Assembly: GCA_964488865.1 (NCBI GenBank)
Contig: CAZAWR010000031.1
Location: 27,681-91,680 of the forward strand
Direction of reading: 5' to 3'
Source: MWCO01 sp964488865
Lineage (GTDB): Bacteria; Myxococcota_A; Polyangia; Polyangiales; Polyangiaceae
DNA length: 64,000 nt
Shown here in pieces: positions 44,068 to 53,338 of this stretch; the first letter of the stretch is position 1; each line of letters begins with the position of its first letter. The notes below the pieces were generated by a model. It saw only the letters and a program-made list of their open reading frames with translations. It was not told the origin of the DNA and searched no databases. The position numbers were made by a program, and so were the translations under genes.

Positions 44068-44089
44068 TAGCCGGCTTGGAAAGCGGCTA
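44068..44089. terminator. Hairpin between convergent genes
   Basis: TAGCCG (44068-44073) and CGGCTA (44084-44089) form a 6-bp stem in the 180-nt gap between converging genes. There is no T tract; a weak bidirectional terminator at best. The rest of the gap shows nothing else. Confidence 0.3.
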
Positions 44090-44202
44090 ATGGGGCCCGA
44101 GTGAAATCAACCACTTCGCTTGGAGCGCTGAATATCGCCAACCCAGTCCACCCCGTGGACGCCGCGTGCGGAGCCATCTGCCGGCCGCAACCGCGCGGCC
44201 GC

Positions 44203-46773
44203 TCACGATGCCGCGGACGCCGAATCCGGCACCATGCCCGCCCAATCGAGCACCGTGGCAAACCTGCGCAGGACCGGTCGACCCTCCTCGTAGCCGGGAT
44301 CCGCGACGTACACCTTGCTCTCGTCGAAGCTCAGAACATAGGCGATCGTGGACGTGCCGTTGGGCATGTCGAGTCGAACCAAATCTCCCCGCTGAAGCGA
44401 GCGGCGCAGCGCTGGCGCACCCTTCGGATCGGACTCCAGCACGGCGAGCGCTTCAGACCACGCAAGGTGCTCAATCAGCCACGCCAAGGGATCGCTCCGC
44501 CAGCGGCGCACGCCGGCCATGGTCTCACGCAAGATGGCCTGCGCCCCCTCATCGAGCACGGGTTCGCGAAGCACCCACGTGAGTCGCGACACCCAGTCGT
44601 AGTCCGACACCTCGTCCTCGACGGGGTGGGCCTTGAGCGTTCGCCTGTCGACCTCGCACTCCCATCCCAGCCACCCGAGTAGGCCGAGCACCAAGGAGGC
44701 CTCCTGCCAAGGGCCGTCACCGAGCCCGGTGCGTGCGACGGCGATCGGCGATCCCGCGGAGGTCTTGAAGTGCCCCGCAATATCCCAGAAGAACTGGTTG
44801 CGAGGCTTCTCCGGAATGACGCTCGCCCCTTTCTGAAGCCAAGCGAACGTGGGATCGGAGCGCCGGAGCCACCGAAGAACCCCGACGACGGCCGCCAGCT
44901 GCGCCACAGCCGAAGCGGCGGCTTCGGGAGAGCCGTCGAGCCGCTCGAGCCGTTCGCTCATCCTGGTCATCAGCTTCTTCACCTTGCGGTGGCAGGCGCG
45001 AAGAAGTGCCTCTGCATCGATTGGCTCGGCGGGGGGCTCGTCCGGCGCAGCGTCCCGGTCGGCGACCTCCAAGTCCTTCTCCTCCATCTCTGGAGGGGCG
45101 ACCGGAGGAGCGTCGTCGTGCAGACCCTGCCCGAGGCGGTGGATCAGCAGGTCGAGCACCACCGCCAGGTTTCGCCCCGCGATCGACTTGCGTGCTCCCC
45201 GGCGTCGCTTGACCTCCTCCAAGCTGATCGAGAGATTCCCGACTGGTGCCGCCTCGGTCGCCCCTTGGGCCGGCGCTACATGGAGTTCGCCCTTCCGAAA
45301 ATTCACGCCGTCTTCGTCGAAGATTGCCTTCTCGACAATCTGCATGACATTGCCGAGCTGCGTGGGATCAGCCGTCATCGCTCCGAGCGCGGTCCGCAGC
45401 TCGCGCTGCACGCCGCTGGACCCGCCAGCGCCGCGAAGCCGCGGTGCGTGATGCACGATCGCGAAGGACTGCGGGGTTCCCCGCACCTCGACGAGCGACG
45501 CCTCCTCGACGATTTCTGCGGTGGCGGTCACGGTCAGAATCCCCTCGCTTCGCGACCACCGGAGATTCTCGACGACGCTACCCTCCCGGGTGTGTAGGGC
45601 GACCGACACCACTTGGGCGGAATCGGGGATCCCTCGGATCACGATGCCTTCACCTTCCGCGACGGCTACATCCACCCGCCGGGTGTCTCGCTGCTCGTTC
45701 GTGCGCGCCTCCGCCCGTTCCTCGACAACGCGCCACTCGGCGGCGGACAGGTCAGGGGCGTTGTGCAGACGCGCGAGCGCGAGGTTCTCGACTGTCGAAG
45801 CCTCGGGATTGATTCGAACGAGGATCGCCTCCGCGTTCGTCCCCGTGTCCAGCCATGCGGGCCGCGAAGGGTTCGCGCTTCCGGTGACGAGTAGCTCCTG
45901 ATCATCGCCCTCGATCCAGAGCATCTTCGCGTGCAGCGGAGGTACCCCGGCCTCCTCGGAATCGCTGGTTCGCGTTGTGAGAGCGGCGAGGACCACGCGT
46001 GCATCGACGAAGCGAACGCCCTGCAGCCGTCGAGCTGCAGCAACCGACAGCTTCGACGAGGCAGGCTCCACTCCCACGATCAGCTCCGAGGGTCGCAAGT
46101 CCTCCTGCAACCGGCGAAGAAACGCTAGTTCTTCGTCAAAGTAGGGGCCCAGAACAGTGACTCGGGAGCATCGACCACGAACGTGCGCGCGAAGCTGCTC
46201 CCAGAGGGATGGAGTAGTTCCGGGCGCGGACCACAGCAGCAACTCGCGGGGGTCGGTGGGCAGCGGGCCGCGAAGCCACGGAGCCACGTCTTCGGCGGCC
46301 TTCACGCACTCCTCAATCAAGGGCGGCTGACCGCGGGTCCACGCACGGATGGCGTCGAGCGCCGCGCGTGCCACTGCGACGCTCCCGCGATCGCGTGGCT
46401 CGATCGTGACGAGGTTCGTGACTTCGGCGTTCCCGCCAAACCCCGCGAACGTGAGATTGTGACTGCCGACGAATACCTTTCCGCTCTTTTTGCCGAGCAG
46501 CACGTGAATCTTGGGGTGGAATGCGCCCGGCGCGGCGATGGGTACGAGGAGATACGAACTGCCTGCGAGTGCCGGCCTCAGGTCCGGTGAGGACAGGCCT
46601 GCTGCGCATTGTCCGCGGTCCACAAGCACGATCTGCTGCAGGCAGCCGGACCCCAGCAGTCGTCGGTGTACGACGGTCTCGAGGAACGGAAAGTGGATCG
46701 AGTAGGTCGTGGCGATCGACGCTTCGAATCGGCCGGAGCGCAGTTCATCCAGCAGCGAGACACGCTCAACCAT
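44203..46773 (-). CDS. PLD-like nuclease-family protein
   Basis: An 856-residue protein. The N-terminal ~330 residues hold two phospholipase-D-type motifs: FHPKIHVLLGKKSGKVFVGS followed by HNLTFAG, and PPLHAKMLWIEGDDQELLVT followed by GSANPS. The usual HxKxxxxD aspartate is missing in the first and replaced by Glu in the second. The remaining ~500 residues are unrecognised, with a charged helical segment around 560-630. It overlaps the upstream gene by 8 nt (two-gene unit). PLD folds of this sort occur in restriction and anti-phage systems; the role is inferred. Confidence 0.7.
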   Translation of the reverse strand: MVERVSLLDELRSGRFEASIATTYSIHFPFLETVVHRRLLGSGCLQQIVLVDRGQCAAGLSSPDLRPALAGSSYLLVPIAAPGAFHPKIHVLLGKKSGKVFVGSHNLTFAGFGGNAEVTNLVTIEPRDRGSVAVARAALDAIRAWTRGQPPLIEECVKAAEDVAPWLRGPLPTDPRELLLWSAPGTTPSLWEQLRAHVRGRCSRVTVLGPYFDEELAFLRRLQEDLRPSELIVGVEPASSKLSVAAARRLQGVRFVDARVVLAALTTRTSDSEEAGVPPLHAKMLWIEGDDQELLVTGSANPSRPAWLDTGTNAEAILVRINPEASTVENLALARLHNAPDLSAAEWRVVEERAEARTNEQRDTRRVDVAVAEGEGIVIRGIPDSAQVVSVALHTREGSVVENLRWSRSEGILTVTATAEIVEEASLVEVRGTPQSFAIVHHAPRLRGAGGSSGVQRELRTALGAMTADPTQLGNVMQIVEKAIFDEDGVNFRKGELHVAPAQGATEAAPVGNLSISLEEVKRRRGARKSIAGRNLAVVLDLLIHRLGQGLHDDAPPVAPPEMEEKDLEVADRDAAPDEPPAEPIDAEALLRACHRKVKKLMTRMSERLERLDGSPEAAASAVAQLAAVVGVLRWLRRSDPTFAWLQKGASVIPEKPRNQFFWDIAGHFKTSAGSPIAVARTGLGDGPWQEASLVLGLLGWLGWECEVDRRTLKAHPVEDEVSDYDWVSRLTWVLREPVLDEGAQAILRETMAGVRRWRSDPLAWLIEHLAWSEALAVLESDPKGAPALRRSLQRGDLVRLDMPNGTSTIAYVLSFDESKVYVADPGYEEGRPVLRRFATVLDWAGMVPDSASAAS

Positions 46774-48406
46774 GGATCTCTCCTAGCAGCGTCTCGCCCA
46801 AGGCGGTCAGGTGGGGATTGCCCGCATCGTCGTTCGCGACGAGGTCAAGGTCCCGCAGCATGCTGAGAGCCCTCTGAATCCTGGGGATCGTGAACGAAGG
46901 TCCGGGCGCATCGACCACGCGCAACTCCCCATCGAAGGGGCGCACCTTGAACGTGTCGCGCGGGGGTGAGCCAGCAAGCTTCTGCATCGCCACGCGGAAA
47001 TGCGTCTCGATGGTCCACGTCGTGAACGAGTGCAGGACCTGCTCAAGGCTCATGTCTGCCCAAGCGGATGCCCAGCGGGTTACGATAGAACGAAGGTTGA
47101 TGGGGTATCGATCGAAGTAGCCGGCCTCGAACGAACAGCCTCGGTAGGGATCTCCCTCCGTGCCGCGAGCCAACAGGGCGAGCAGGATCCGAACGGCGCC
47201 GTCGAGGGCGGTGATCGAGTCCCCCGGGCGCTCGCGCGTGGCATCAAGTACTCGCCAAGCCGACTGCATTTCGTGGCCATCGTCGTTCCAGGAGGCGATC
47301 GGTGGCAGCTCACGTCGGGCTCGTTCCACATGATTTGCAAGGCTCTCCCGGCCGTCGAACTGGAGAGCATTGGCTGCCGGAGAGGTGACGACGAGCCTGG
47401 CGATCGCGCTCGAGTCGGGAGCCTGCGTGCGCTTGGTGCTGATCGCCGTGTCGAGCGCCAACCAGAAGAGCGTCTGGGCGACCACGGAAAGCAGCTCGTT
47501 GCGCTGGTACACTCCCCACGCGCTCCGCACCCGCGTCATCGCATCGGGCAGCAACCAGAGTGAAGAATCGGCAAACGCACCGCTGTAAGCAGCTGCGCGA
47601 AACTCGCTTTCCAGCGAGGTGTCCTCGCGTCGCGTCCCGTGCTGGATGAGGTCGAGAAGCAGCCCGAGCGTCATCCGGCGCGAGTGCGCCTCCTGCCCCT
47701 GGGCGCCCGTCCGGTCGAAGAAGAACTCAAGAAGCGCGTCTCGCTCCACGGCCTGGTGCTTGAGCCCGCACGGGCAGAACGAAGCGAGCCGGTCGAGGTC
47801 GCCGAGCGTGCACACGTCATTGTCGACGAGCTTGAAGAACGCGGTCCCATCGTTGCCCTTGTCGAAGGCCTCCGCGAGGGGCCCGCCGCGCTCCGGGGTG
47901 AACTTCACCTGCCGCGTTCGCGTCTCCCCGCCGAGGACGCCGGAGTCGCGCAGCGGGCCGAAGTAGTACTGACCGAGGCCCCCCAGCGGGTTTTTGAAGT
48001 ACCTCGCCGCGCCTTCGTCCAGTGTCGCATGGGTCGACAATCGAACGTGATCGTCCGGGCCGAGCGCTTCAAGCACGGGGACCAACACGTCGCGCCCGAC
48101 CATCGCTGCCCCGTGGAGATCGGGATGCTCGTTGAGCACGAGCCCGTGTCTCGCGCCGATGAGCGCGAACAGGCATTCTGCGCGACGAAGCGTTTGTTGC
48201 AGGTGGTCGGTGTCCGAATGCGTGAAGCGGCGGTCGTACGAGCGGAGCAGCCACGGATAGAAGCTGTAGTACCGGGCGCGCGTCGTCACGTTGGTGATGC
48301 CGGGCAAAAGGTCGGTGAAGATCGACACGCATGGCGCCTGCGTGCCGAGATGGTCCTGACCCGTGACCGCGGGAGCAGGCTTGACCCATGCCGTAGAAAT
48401 CGACAT
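46766..48406 (-). CDS. Unrecognised partner of the PLD-like protein
   Basis: A 546-residue protein starting ISTAWVKPAPAVTGQDHLGT and containing LLPGITNVTTRARYYSFYPW, a striking aromatic motif. A four-cysteine-poor middle (FCPCGLKHQAVERDALLEFF) and helical C-terminus carry no catalytic signature I know. ATG 48406 is chosen because the conserved-looking sequence begins there; the frame remains open upstream to 48553. It is co-directional and overlapping with the PLD-like gene, so the two probably act together. Confidence 0.6.
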   Translation of the reverse strand: MSISTAWVKPAPAVTGQDHLGTQAPCVSIFTDLLPGITNVTTRARYYSFYPWLLRSYDRRFTHSDTDHLQQTLRRAECLFALIGARHGLVLNEHPDLHGAAMVGRDVLVPVLEALGPDDHVRLSTHATLDEGAARYFKNPLGGLGQYYFGPLRDSGVLGGETRTRQVKFTPERGGPLAEAFDKGNDGTAFFKLVDNDVCTLGDLDRLASFCPCGLKHQAVERDALLEFFFDRTGAQGQEAHSRRMTLGLLLDLIQHGTRREDTSLESEFRAAAYSGAFADSSLWLLPDAMTRVRSAWGVYQRNELLSVVAQTLFWLALDTAISTKRTQAPDSSAIARLVVTSPAANALQFDGRESLANHVERARRELPPIASWNDDGHEMQSAWRVLDATRERPGDSITALDGAVRILLALLARGTEGDPYRGCSFEAGYFDRYPINLRSIVTRWASAWADMSLEQVLHSFTTWTIETHFRVAMQKLAGSPPRDTFKVRPFDGELRVVDAPGPSFTIPRIQRALSMLRDLDLVANDDAGNPHLTALGETLLGEIHG

Positions 48407-48573
48407 TCCCGCGGCATGATACGCGCTGCTGCACATGCCCGCTACCGCGCGTTCGCCCGTACCGGGGACAGGGTTCGGGGCCGGTTCGTCCTCTGGTCGC
48501 GGCGACCTGTCGCACCGCCATTGCGCGATCAAGACGGTAGCCAATCCCGGCAACGTGAGCGATCGTGGTCTGC

Positions 48574-49011
48574 ATGGGCGTGAGCGTCTGGACCTTCATG
48601 CGACCACGAGAGGGCGAGCTTCATCTGGTCAGTCAACGCGCGTTGGACGAGTTCTTCTCGAATGCAGCGCGCCTTCCGGCCGACGACGAGGGCTTCGTGC
48701 GCTACGCGCAGGTGGTCGTGAACCTCGAGAACCGTCGCGCAGTCGAGGTGCTGCGGATCGGGTTCTACCAGCACCGCGTTCTCAAGAACGGCAAGCTCGA
48801 CCGCAAGCACTTCAAGGCTGTCATGGCGACCGTGGGAGAGGCGGCGTTCGGTGGGCTGCGGATTGAGGGGCCGCAGCCAGGCGTGATTGCAGCTGAACAC
48901 AGGTTCGCGAAGCGCCGCCTCGACCACCTGAGCACGTGGAAGCCGAGCGAGGGCGATCTCGCGAAGCTTCGCGAGCTTGTGAACCACAAGGCGGATCGGG
49001 AGATCATGTAG
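48574..49011 (+). CDS. Unrecognised small protein, divergent from the PLD pair
   Basis: A 145-residue protein (VSVWTFMRPREGELHLVSQR, EDGFVRYAQVVVNLENRRAV-like core, KHFKAVMATVGEAAFGGL). It is transcribed away from the PLD-like pair across a ~165-nt divergent region. GTG 48565 is an alternative start. No known domain. Confidence 0.55.
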   Translation: MGVSVWTFMRPREGELHLVSQRALDEFFSNAARLPADDEGFVRYAQVVVNLENRRAVEVLRIGFYQHRVLKNGKLDRKHFKAVMATVGEAAFGGLRIEGPQPGVIAAEHRFAKRRLDHLSTWKPSEGDLAKLRELVNHKADREIM

Positions 49012-49025
49012 CCAAGGCAGCGGCC

Positions 49026-49931
49026 ATGGGCGCAAAGAAGCGGCTCCAGGTGCGGATCAACGACGAGTTGATGCTCGACGCTGGGGCCTGCGAGGCGATC
49101 TCGGAACCGAGCGGGCCGGCGTGGATCATCCGGCCGCCCGCGACCACGCTGTTCCACCAGGTCTTCTCGTACCTGCGCGAGAAGGCTGACCCGCCAACGC
49201 ACCCTTCCGGTTCGATGGTCGGCCGTGAAGGAGTCGCCGCCGCAGCGCTCGTCTTGCGATGGGGTTCGTACCTCGCCGTCCTGCTCGACCACGACAAGCC
49301 GGTCTGGCCCGAGGTCAACTCGCCGGCCACGAGCCGCATCAGCGACGAGGAGATGGCGCGCATCAACATCGATGCGTCGGCCGCGCTCGCTGAGTGGATC
49401 GACCTCTACCGCGCCGACCGAGGCGGGAGCGCGTACGAGCAGTTCGTGAATCGGGCTGTCGCATACCTGCCGATGCCCAAGAAGACATCTCGGATGAAGG
49501 TCACCGAGGTCGCTGCTCTTGCGGAGTCAGGGCTGGCATCGCAGCTCGTCGATGCGTTTCGTGCATCCCACGAGTCGCGCCTCGAACGGGTGCGCGCGGA
49601 CGTTGAACGCCATCCCAGCCGTGTGCTCGCCAATGCGTTCGTGAACACCGCGTGGCGCAACGGACCCGTCGAGAGCATCCACGCAGGCGGCTACCAGGGC
49701 TATCCGCTCGAGCAGCGACGCGTGACACCGGCTGAGGAGCGCGACCTCGTGGCGTTCGCGAGCGAGCGCCTGGCGCAAGCGATGTCCGTGTGCTTGCTGT
49801 TCTCGATGGAGCAGCCGCTGCGCTCGTGGGTGGATCAGGTGCTGCCCTACGGTCTGGCCGAGCAGTTGCTCATCACGCCGTCGAGGTGGACGCTGACCGA
49901 GGTCTCGCGCGAGGTGCGGCTGCCGAGGTAG
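49026..49931 (+). CDS. Unrecognised protein
   Basis: A 301-residue protein 15 nt after the previous gene, probably co-transcribed. It has a beta-rich N-terminus (LQVRINDELMLDAGACEAIS), a helical centre (INIDASAALAEWIDLYRADR) and NGPVESIHAGGYQGYPLEQR near residue 218, likely a conserved functional loop. No recognised family. Possibly part of the same module as the PLD pair. Confidence 0.5.
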   Translation: MGAKKRLQVRINDELMLDAGACEAISEPSGPAWIIRPPATTLFHQVFSYLREKADPPTHPSGSMVGREGVAAAALVLRWGSYLAVLLDHDKPVWPEVNSPATSRISDEEMARINIDASAALAEWIDLYRADRGGSAYEQFVNRAVAYLPMPKKTSRMKVTEVAALAESGLASQLVDAFRASHESRLERVRADVERHPSRVLANAFVNTAWRNGPVESIHAGGYQGYPLEQRRVTPAEERDLVAFASERLAQAMSVCLLFSMEQPLRSWVDQVLPYGLAEQLLITPSRWTLTEVSREVRLPR

Positions 49932-50012
49932 GCGAGGCGGCGGAGGTCGCGCGTCGCAGGTGCTGCGAGTGCTTCTTGACACGCGCACGCGGCGTGTGGT
50001 CTGTTCCCCTCG

Positions 50013-50087
50013 TTCAGCTTTGCTCAGTCGGTAGAGCAGGCGGCTGAAACCGCCGGGTCGCTGGGAGATACCCAGCAGCTGGAGCCA
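50013..50087 (+). tRNA. tRNA-Phe-like RNA with aberrant anticodon and T loops
   Basis: A full cloverleaf can be drawn: acceptor TTCAGCT/AGCTGGA (7 of 7 pairs, one G-U), D-arm GCTC-AGTCGGTA-GAGC, anticodon stem GGCGG/CCGCC with loop CTGAAA (anticodon GAA, Phe), 5-nt variable region GGGTC, T-stem GCTGG/CCAGC with loop GAGATAC, discriminator G and encoded CCA. Oddities: the anticodon loop has 6 instead of 7 bases, the T loop lacks TTC, and the acceptor starts with T. Normal translation is unlikely. It directly precedes a transposase gene; a relic copy lies at 56.1 kb. Confidence 0.6.
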
Positions 50088-50161
50088 GTACAAAGAGGCG
50101 ATCACGCAATGGTGCGGATCGCCTCTTCGTGGTCCATGGACCGCTGCGCGTTGACTACTCG

Positions 50162-51361
50162 ATGGACTCGCGCTTCAACGCGCGCCCCGTGTTGTCCCTC
50201 GCCTTCCGCACCATCGAGTTCCTGTTCTACCACGTGCTGCTCGCGGTCGTGGATCGCGTCGCGCGCCTTCCTCGCACCACGATGCTGCCCGAAGCCGCGC
50301 GCTTGTATCGCCAGAACATCGCGCTCAAGGCGCAGCTCGATGCGCTCGAAGATCACCTCGCGCGCATCGAGAACAAGCGCCGCGCGAAGCCGCTGTCGGT
50401 GCGCGCCGCGCAGGTGTTCGCGCTGCTGCTCACGCGCGGCGACGAGCAATTCCTGAGGTACTTCTTGTCGTCACCGCGCGCAACGATCGAGCGGTGGCTG
50501 ACCCGGTTCCGATCGCTCTGGGGGCGATCGCTCGGAGGACGGCCGCGCACCGATGTCGATGTCGAAGACCTCGTGGTGACGCTGAAACGCGAGAACCCGA
50601 GCTGGGGCCAGCGGCGGATCCGCGAGGAGCTTCGACGCATGGGCATTCGCGTGAGCGAGCCGACCATCATGCGCATCCTGCGCGAGCACGGGTTCACGCC
50701 GCACCCGCTGCGCAAGCTGTCGTTCGAGCGCGTGCAGTCGTCCGTCAAGGATGCGCTCTGGGCCCTCGATTTCTTCGCGGTGAAGACGGCGACCGGAGCG
50801 TGGTTGCAGGTGCTGATCGTGATCGATGTGCACACGCGCGAGGTGCTCGGGCTCCGCGCGTACGACGGCTGGGACGTCGATTCGTACTGGACAATCCGCG
50901 CGTTCAACGCGATCGCCAGTGCTGTGAAGCGCCTACCGACGAAGGTCGTGCACGACCACGGCCCGACGTTCCTCGGCCAGTTTGCGCGCCAGCTTCGCGT
51001 GCTCGGCATCGAGCGCGAGCTCACGCCGGCTCGCATGCCGTACATGAATTGCTACGTCGAGCGGTGGATCGGCTCCGTTCGCCGCGAGCTGTTGCGCCAC
51101 GTGCGCGTGCACGACGTCGTGGAGCTCCAAGACTGGCTCGACGAGTACCGCGCGTACGCGAACGCCGAACGGGCACACCAAGGGCTCGATGGGCGCACAC
51201 CGAACGAGGTCGCGCGCGGGCAGCCGGAGGCCGTGGTGCTCGATCTCGAGCAGCTGCGGACGCGCAAGTTGGTGCGGCGCATGTACGCGAACGGCCTTCT
51301 GCAGGGGTACTCGCTGGTCGAACGCGACGACGGCGTTGCTCCGGACCGCGCGGCGGCGTAG
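50162..51361 (+). CDS. DDE (rve-type) transposase/integrase, IS3-like
   Basis: A 399-residue protein. A helical N-terminus with coiled coil (RLYRQNIALKAQLDALEDHL), HTH region (SPRATIERWLTRFRSLWG; HTH_21-like ENPSWGQRRIREELRRMGIR), then an integrase core with Asp in ALDFFAVKT, Asp in KVVHDHGPTFLG and Glu in MNCYVERWIGSVRRELL, followed by YAERAH-like 'YANAERAHQGLDGRTP'. All three catalytic residues are present. There is no separate OrfA. GTG 50129 is an alternative start. Terminal inverted repeats were not found by eye. It belongs with the tRNA-like sequence immediately upstream. Confidence 0.85.
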   Translation: MDSRFNARPVLSLAFRTIEFLFYHVLLAVVDRVARLPRTTMLPEAARLYRQNIALKAQLDALEDHLARIENKRRAKPLSVRAAQVFALLLTRGDEQFLRYFLSSPRATIERWLTRFRSLWGRSLGGRPRTDVDVEDLVVTLKRENPSWGQRRIREELRRMGIRVSEPTIMRILREHGFTPHPLRKLSFERVQSSVKDALWALDFFAVKTATGAWLQVLIVIDVHTREVLGLRAYDGWDVDSYWTIRAFNAIASAVKRLPTKVVHDHGPTFLGQFARQLRVLGIERELTPARMPYMNCYVERWIGSVRRELLRHVRVHDVVELQDWLDEYRAYANAERAHQGLDGRTPNEVARGQPEAVVLDLEQLRTRKLVRRMYANGLLQGYSLVERDDGVAPDRAAA

Positions 51362-51630
51362 CGTCCACGTTCGGCGCAGGTTGGCCCACGACGGCGCCCG
51401 GTTCGCAGCGCGAGCCGAAGGGCGACGTGCGCGCGCGGAGCGCACCAGGCAGCCACGTCGGGCCGAAGTTGGCGTTCGTCTCCGCCGGGGCGGGTGCGAA
51501 CCGGTTTGAAGGAGGTTCTATTCAGGAATTGGATGCGCTCGCGTCGCGAAAACTGAGCGGTTCGTCCGGTCGCCGGAGCGGTTGACGGCTGGGTCCAGGG
51601 TTATTTGGGATCGGGTTGGCGCCCGTCGAG
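51362..51630. other. Region downstream of the transposase, no gene seen
   Basis: Contains GAAGGAGGTTCTATTCAGGA near 51510 and is otherwise GC-rich without a convincing frame. It may be the right end of the transposable element. Confidence 0.3.
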
Positions 51631-51656
51631 GGCGGGCGTGCGGGACTCGAACCCGC
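51631..51656 (-). tRNA. tRNA 3'-end fragment (T arm)
   Basis: On the minus strand GCGGG-TTCGAGT-CCCGC is a perfect T arm, followed by ACGCCCGC as an acceptor 3' strand. No matching 5' acceptor or D arm lies upstream. This looks like the tRNA end left at an integration site, adjoining direct repeat A. Confidence 0.45.
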
Positions 51657-51659
51657 GGC

Positions 51660-51793
51660 CAGGTGCATCGCGCGCTTGGTACCCCACTCTCGAGCTCTGG
51701 CCACGGGTACCTCGGTTTTCTTTGTCTGGAAGCGGTTTGCGGCCTCTTAAGAATCCCGTCGCAGACGTTTGCGTAGGGCTACGACTGCCGAGC
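51660..51793. repeat. Direct repeat A (possible att-like site)
   Basis: About 134 nt, roughly 80% identical to 63818-63949, same orientation. Exact shared blocks include CAGGTGCATCGCGC, ACCCCAC, GGTTTTCTTTGT, GGTTTGCGGCCTCTTAAGA and AGGGCTACGACTGCCGAGC. The segment between the copies carries a serine recombinase. From 51794 to 52235 no gene is seen. Confidence 0.6.
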
Positions 51794-52235
51794 CAAGTCC
51801 ACCTCTTTGCGAAGAACCGAGGGGTGGGCAGTCAACAGGGCCTCGCAGATCGACATGCGGGGCCTTCTGCGTTTGTGGGCCTGGAAACGCTGGGTGCTGG
51901 CGATGCGGGTCGACGGCGGGGCGTGGCCCGTCGGCGCCGACAAAGAGCGCGACGTGGCGCCCCACGGCGGCGCTGGACAAGGCTCGCGCTCTCTTCTCTG
52001 GCCAGCGGGGAGAGAGAAACCGAGAGCGTTTAACGGATCGGCGGCTTCGCGGTGGACGGGTCGGCGGGGGTTAACTGTCCAACCCAGCCATACGTCTTCT
52101 GCCGGCTTTCCATCGCGAGAGCTTGCGACGAAACAGGCCGGATGGGCGCGGAGGTAAGCCGTGGATCTGGCAGAGGTCCGGGGGAACGGGGGCTCGCAGA
52201 GCGCATCGTGAGACCAGAGGGCGCTCGCGCTCGGC

Positions 52236-52721
52236 GTGGTGCTCGAGGAGATTCTATGCTGGGTGCGCGGGCTGGGCGGCTCGCGGCAGCTCGAGGCGCT
52301 CGTGGTCTTCGACGAGGTGTACGGCTTTCTGCCGCCCCATCCGGCAAACCCGCCCACGAAGCGTCCGCTGGTGTCGCTGATGAAGCAGGCCCGTGCCTTT
52401 GGCGTGGGCGTGATCGTGGCGACGCAGAACCCGATGGACCTGGACTACCGTGCGCTGTCCAACGCGGGTGTGTGGTGCCTGGGACGGCTGCAGACGGACG
52501 CCGACCGGGCGCGGTTGCTGGACGGGCTCGAAGGCGCGGAGCCGTCGTCGCGCGAGGACCTGGACCAGACGATCAAGCGGCTTGCCCCGCGGTGGTTCGT
52601 GGTGCGGGACGCGCACGCCTCGTCGCAGCCGGTGCTGTTGAATCCGCGCGAGACGATCTCGCTGATGCGGGGGCCGATGACGCGCGGGGAGATTCGGATG
52701 GCTCGGATGGGGCGTGGGTGA
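52236..52721 (+). pseudogene. HerA/FtsK-like ATPase, C-terminal remnant
   Basis: 161 residues: Walker-B-like LEALVVFDEVYGFLPPHP, then LVSLMKQARAFGVGVIVATQ, NPMDLDYRALSNAGVWCLGR, typical of the C-terminal half of HerA-type DNA-translocating ATPases. The Walker A half is absent; upstream DNA is non-coding. It is probably a deletion remnant of a defence or mobile-element ATPase. Confidence 0.7.
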
Positions 52722-52725
52722 AGGC

Positions 52726-52815
52726 GCACGAAGGCCACGCGCTACTTCGTGCCCCCCGCGCTCCTGCGCGAAGCTGGCCTCGACGCGCTGACAACGCTCA
52801 CCCGGGTTCAGCCGC
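52726..52815 (+). pseudogene. Fragment of an AlbA_2/ATPase gene
   Basis: 90 nt matching 63311-63400 (inside the intact AlbA-type gene) without gaps and at about 89% identity. It encodes KATRYFVPPALLREAGLDAL-like sequence but has no start or continuation. It is a relic of a second copy. Confidence 0.7.
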
Positions 52816-52860
52816 GATCTACCACTCAGCTGGCGCCCATGCGCGAGCTCGCCCACGGCA

Positions 52861-53142
52861 TGCTCCAGCCATCTCCCGGGGCTGGAAGCAGAAAGGGAGA
52901 GGGATCTGCTCAAGCGGATTGAACGCTTCCGACTCGCCCAGGACATTCGCGAGTACGTCGGGGCGATGGGGAGGATGGTCTCCACCGCTGAACTGACAAT
53001 CGCTGAAGGCGGGCCGCTGGAAGAGTTCACGGTGTGGATGCTGGCGTACGCGGACAAGGTCGACCCGCTCACGAAGCTCCGCGTTGACACCGAGAAGGTC
53101 GCTCGAGAGAGAAGCGCGGCCGAGTCGACAACCCAGGAATGA
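52861..53142 (+). pseudogene. C-terminal remnant of an island protein
   Basis: The frame ending at 53142 reads LEAERERDLLKRIERFRLAQ, DIREYVGAMGRMVSTAELTI, then WMLAYADKVDPLTKLR. The helical 'R---DIR-YV...W-AYADkvDPL' ending resembles small proteins often seen beside transposases in GC-rich genomes. No start codon in good context; treated as a remnant. Confidence 0.5.
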
Positions 53143-53338
53143 CCTGTGGCGCGCACGCTACTCGCCGGACCACTCGAGCTTGGCGTGGAGGTGGTCACCC
53201 ATTTTCGACCCCGTGAGCGAGGGAAGCGCCCGAGCCCGAACGGGCCGGCCTGTGAGACCTTGCGGATGCGATCCTCGGGAACAAATCTGTAGCCTGATGT
53301 GTTGCCTAAGTTGTAAGATTCAGTGTAAGGAGGACCCC

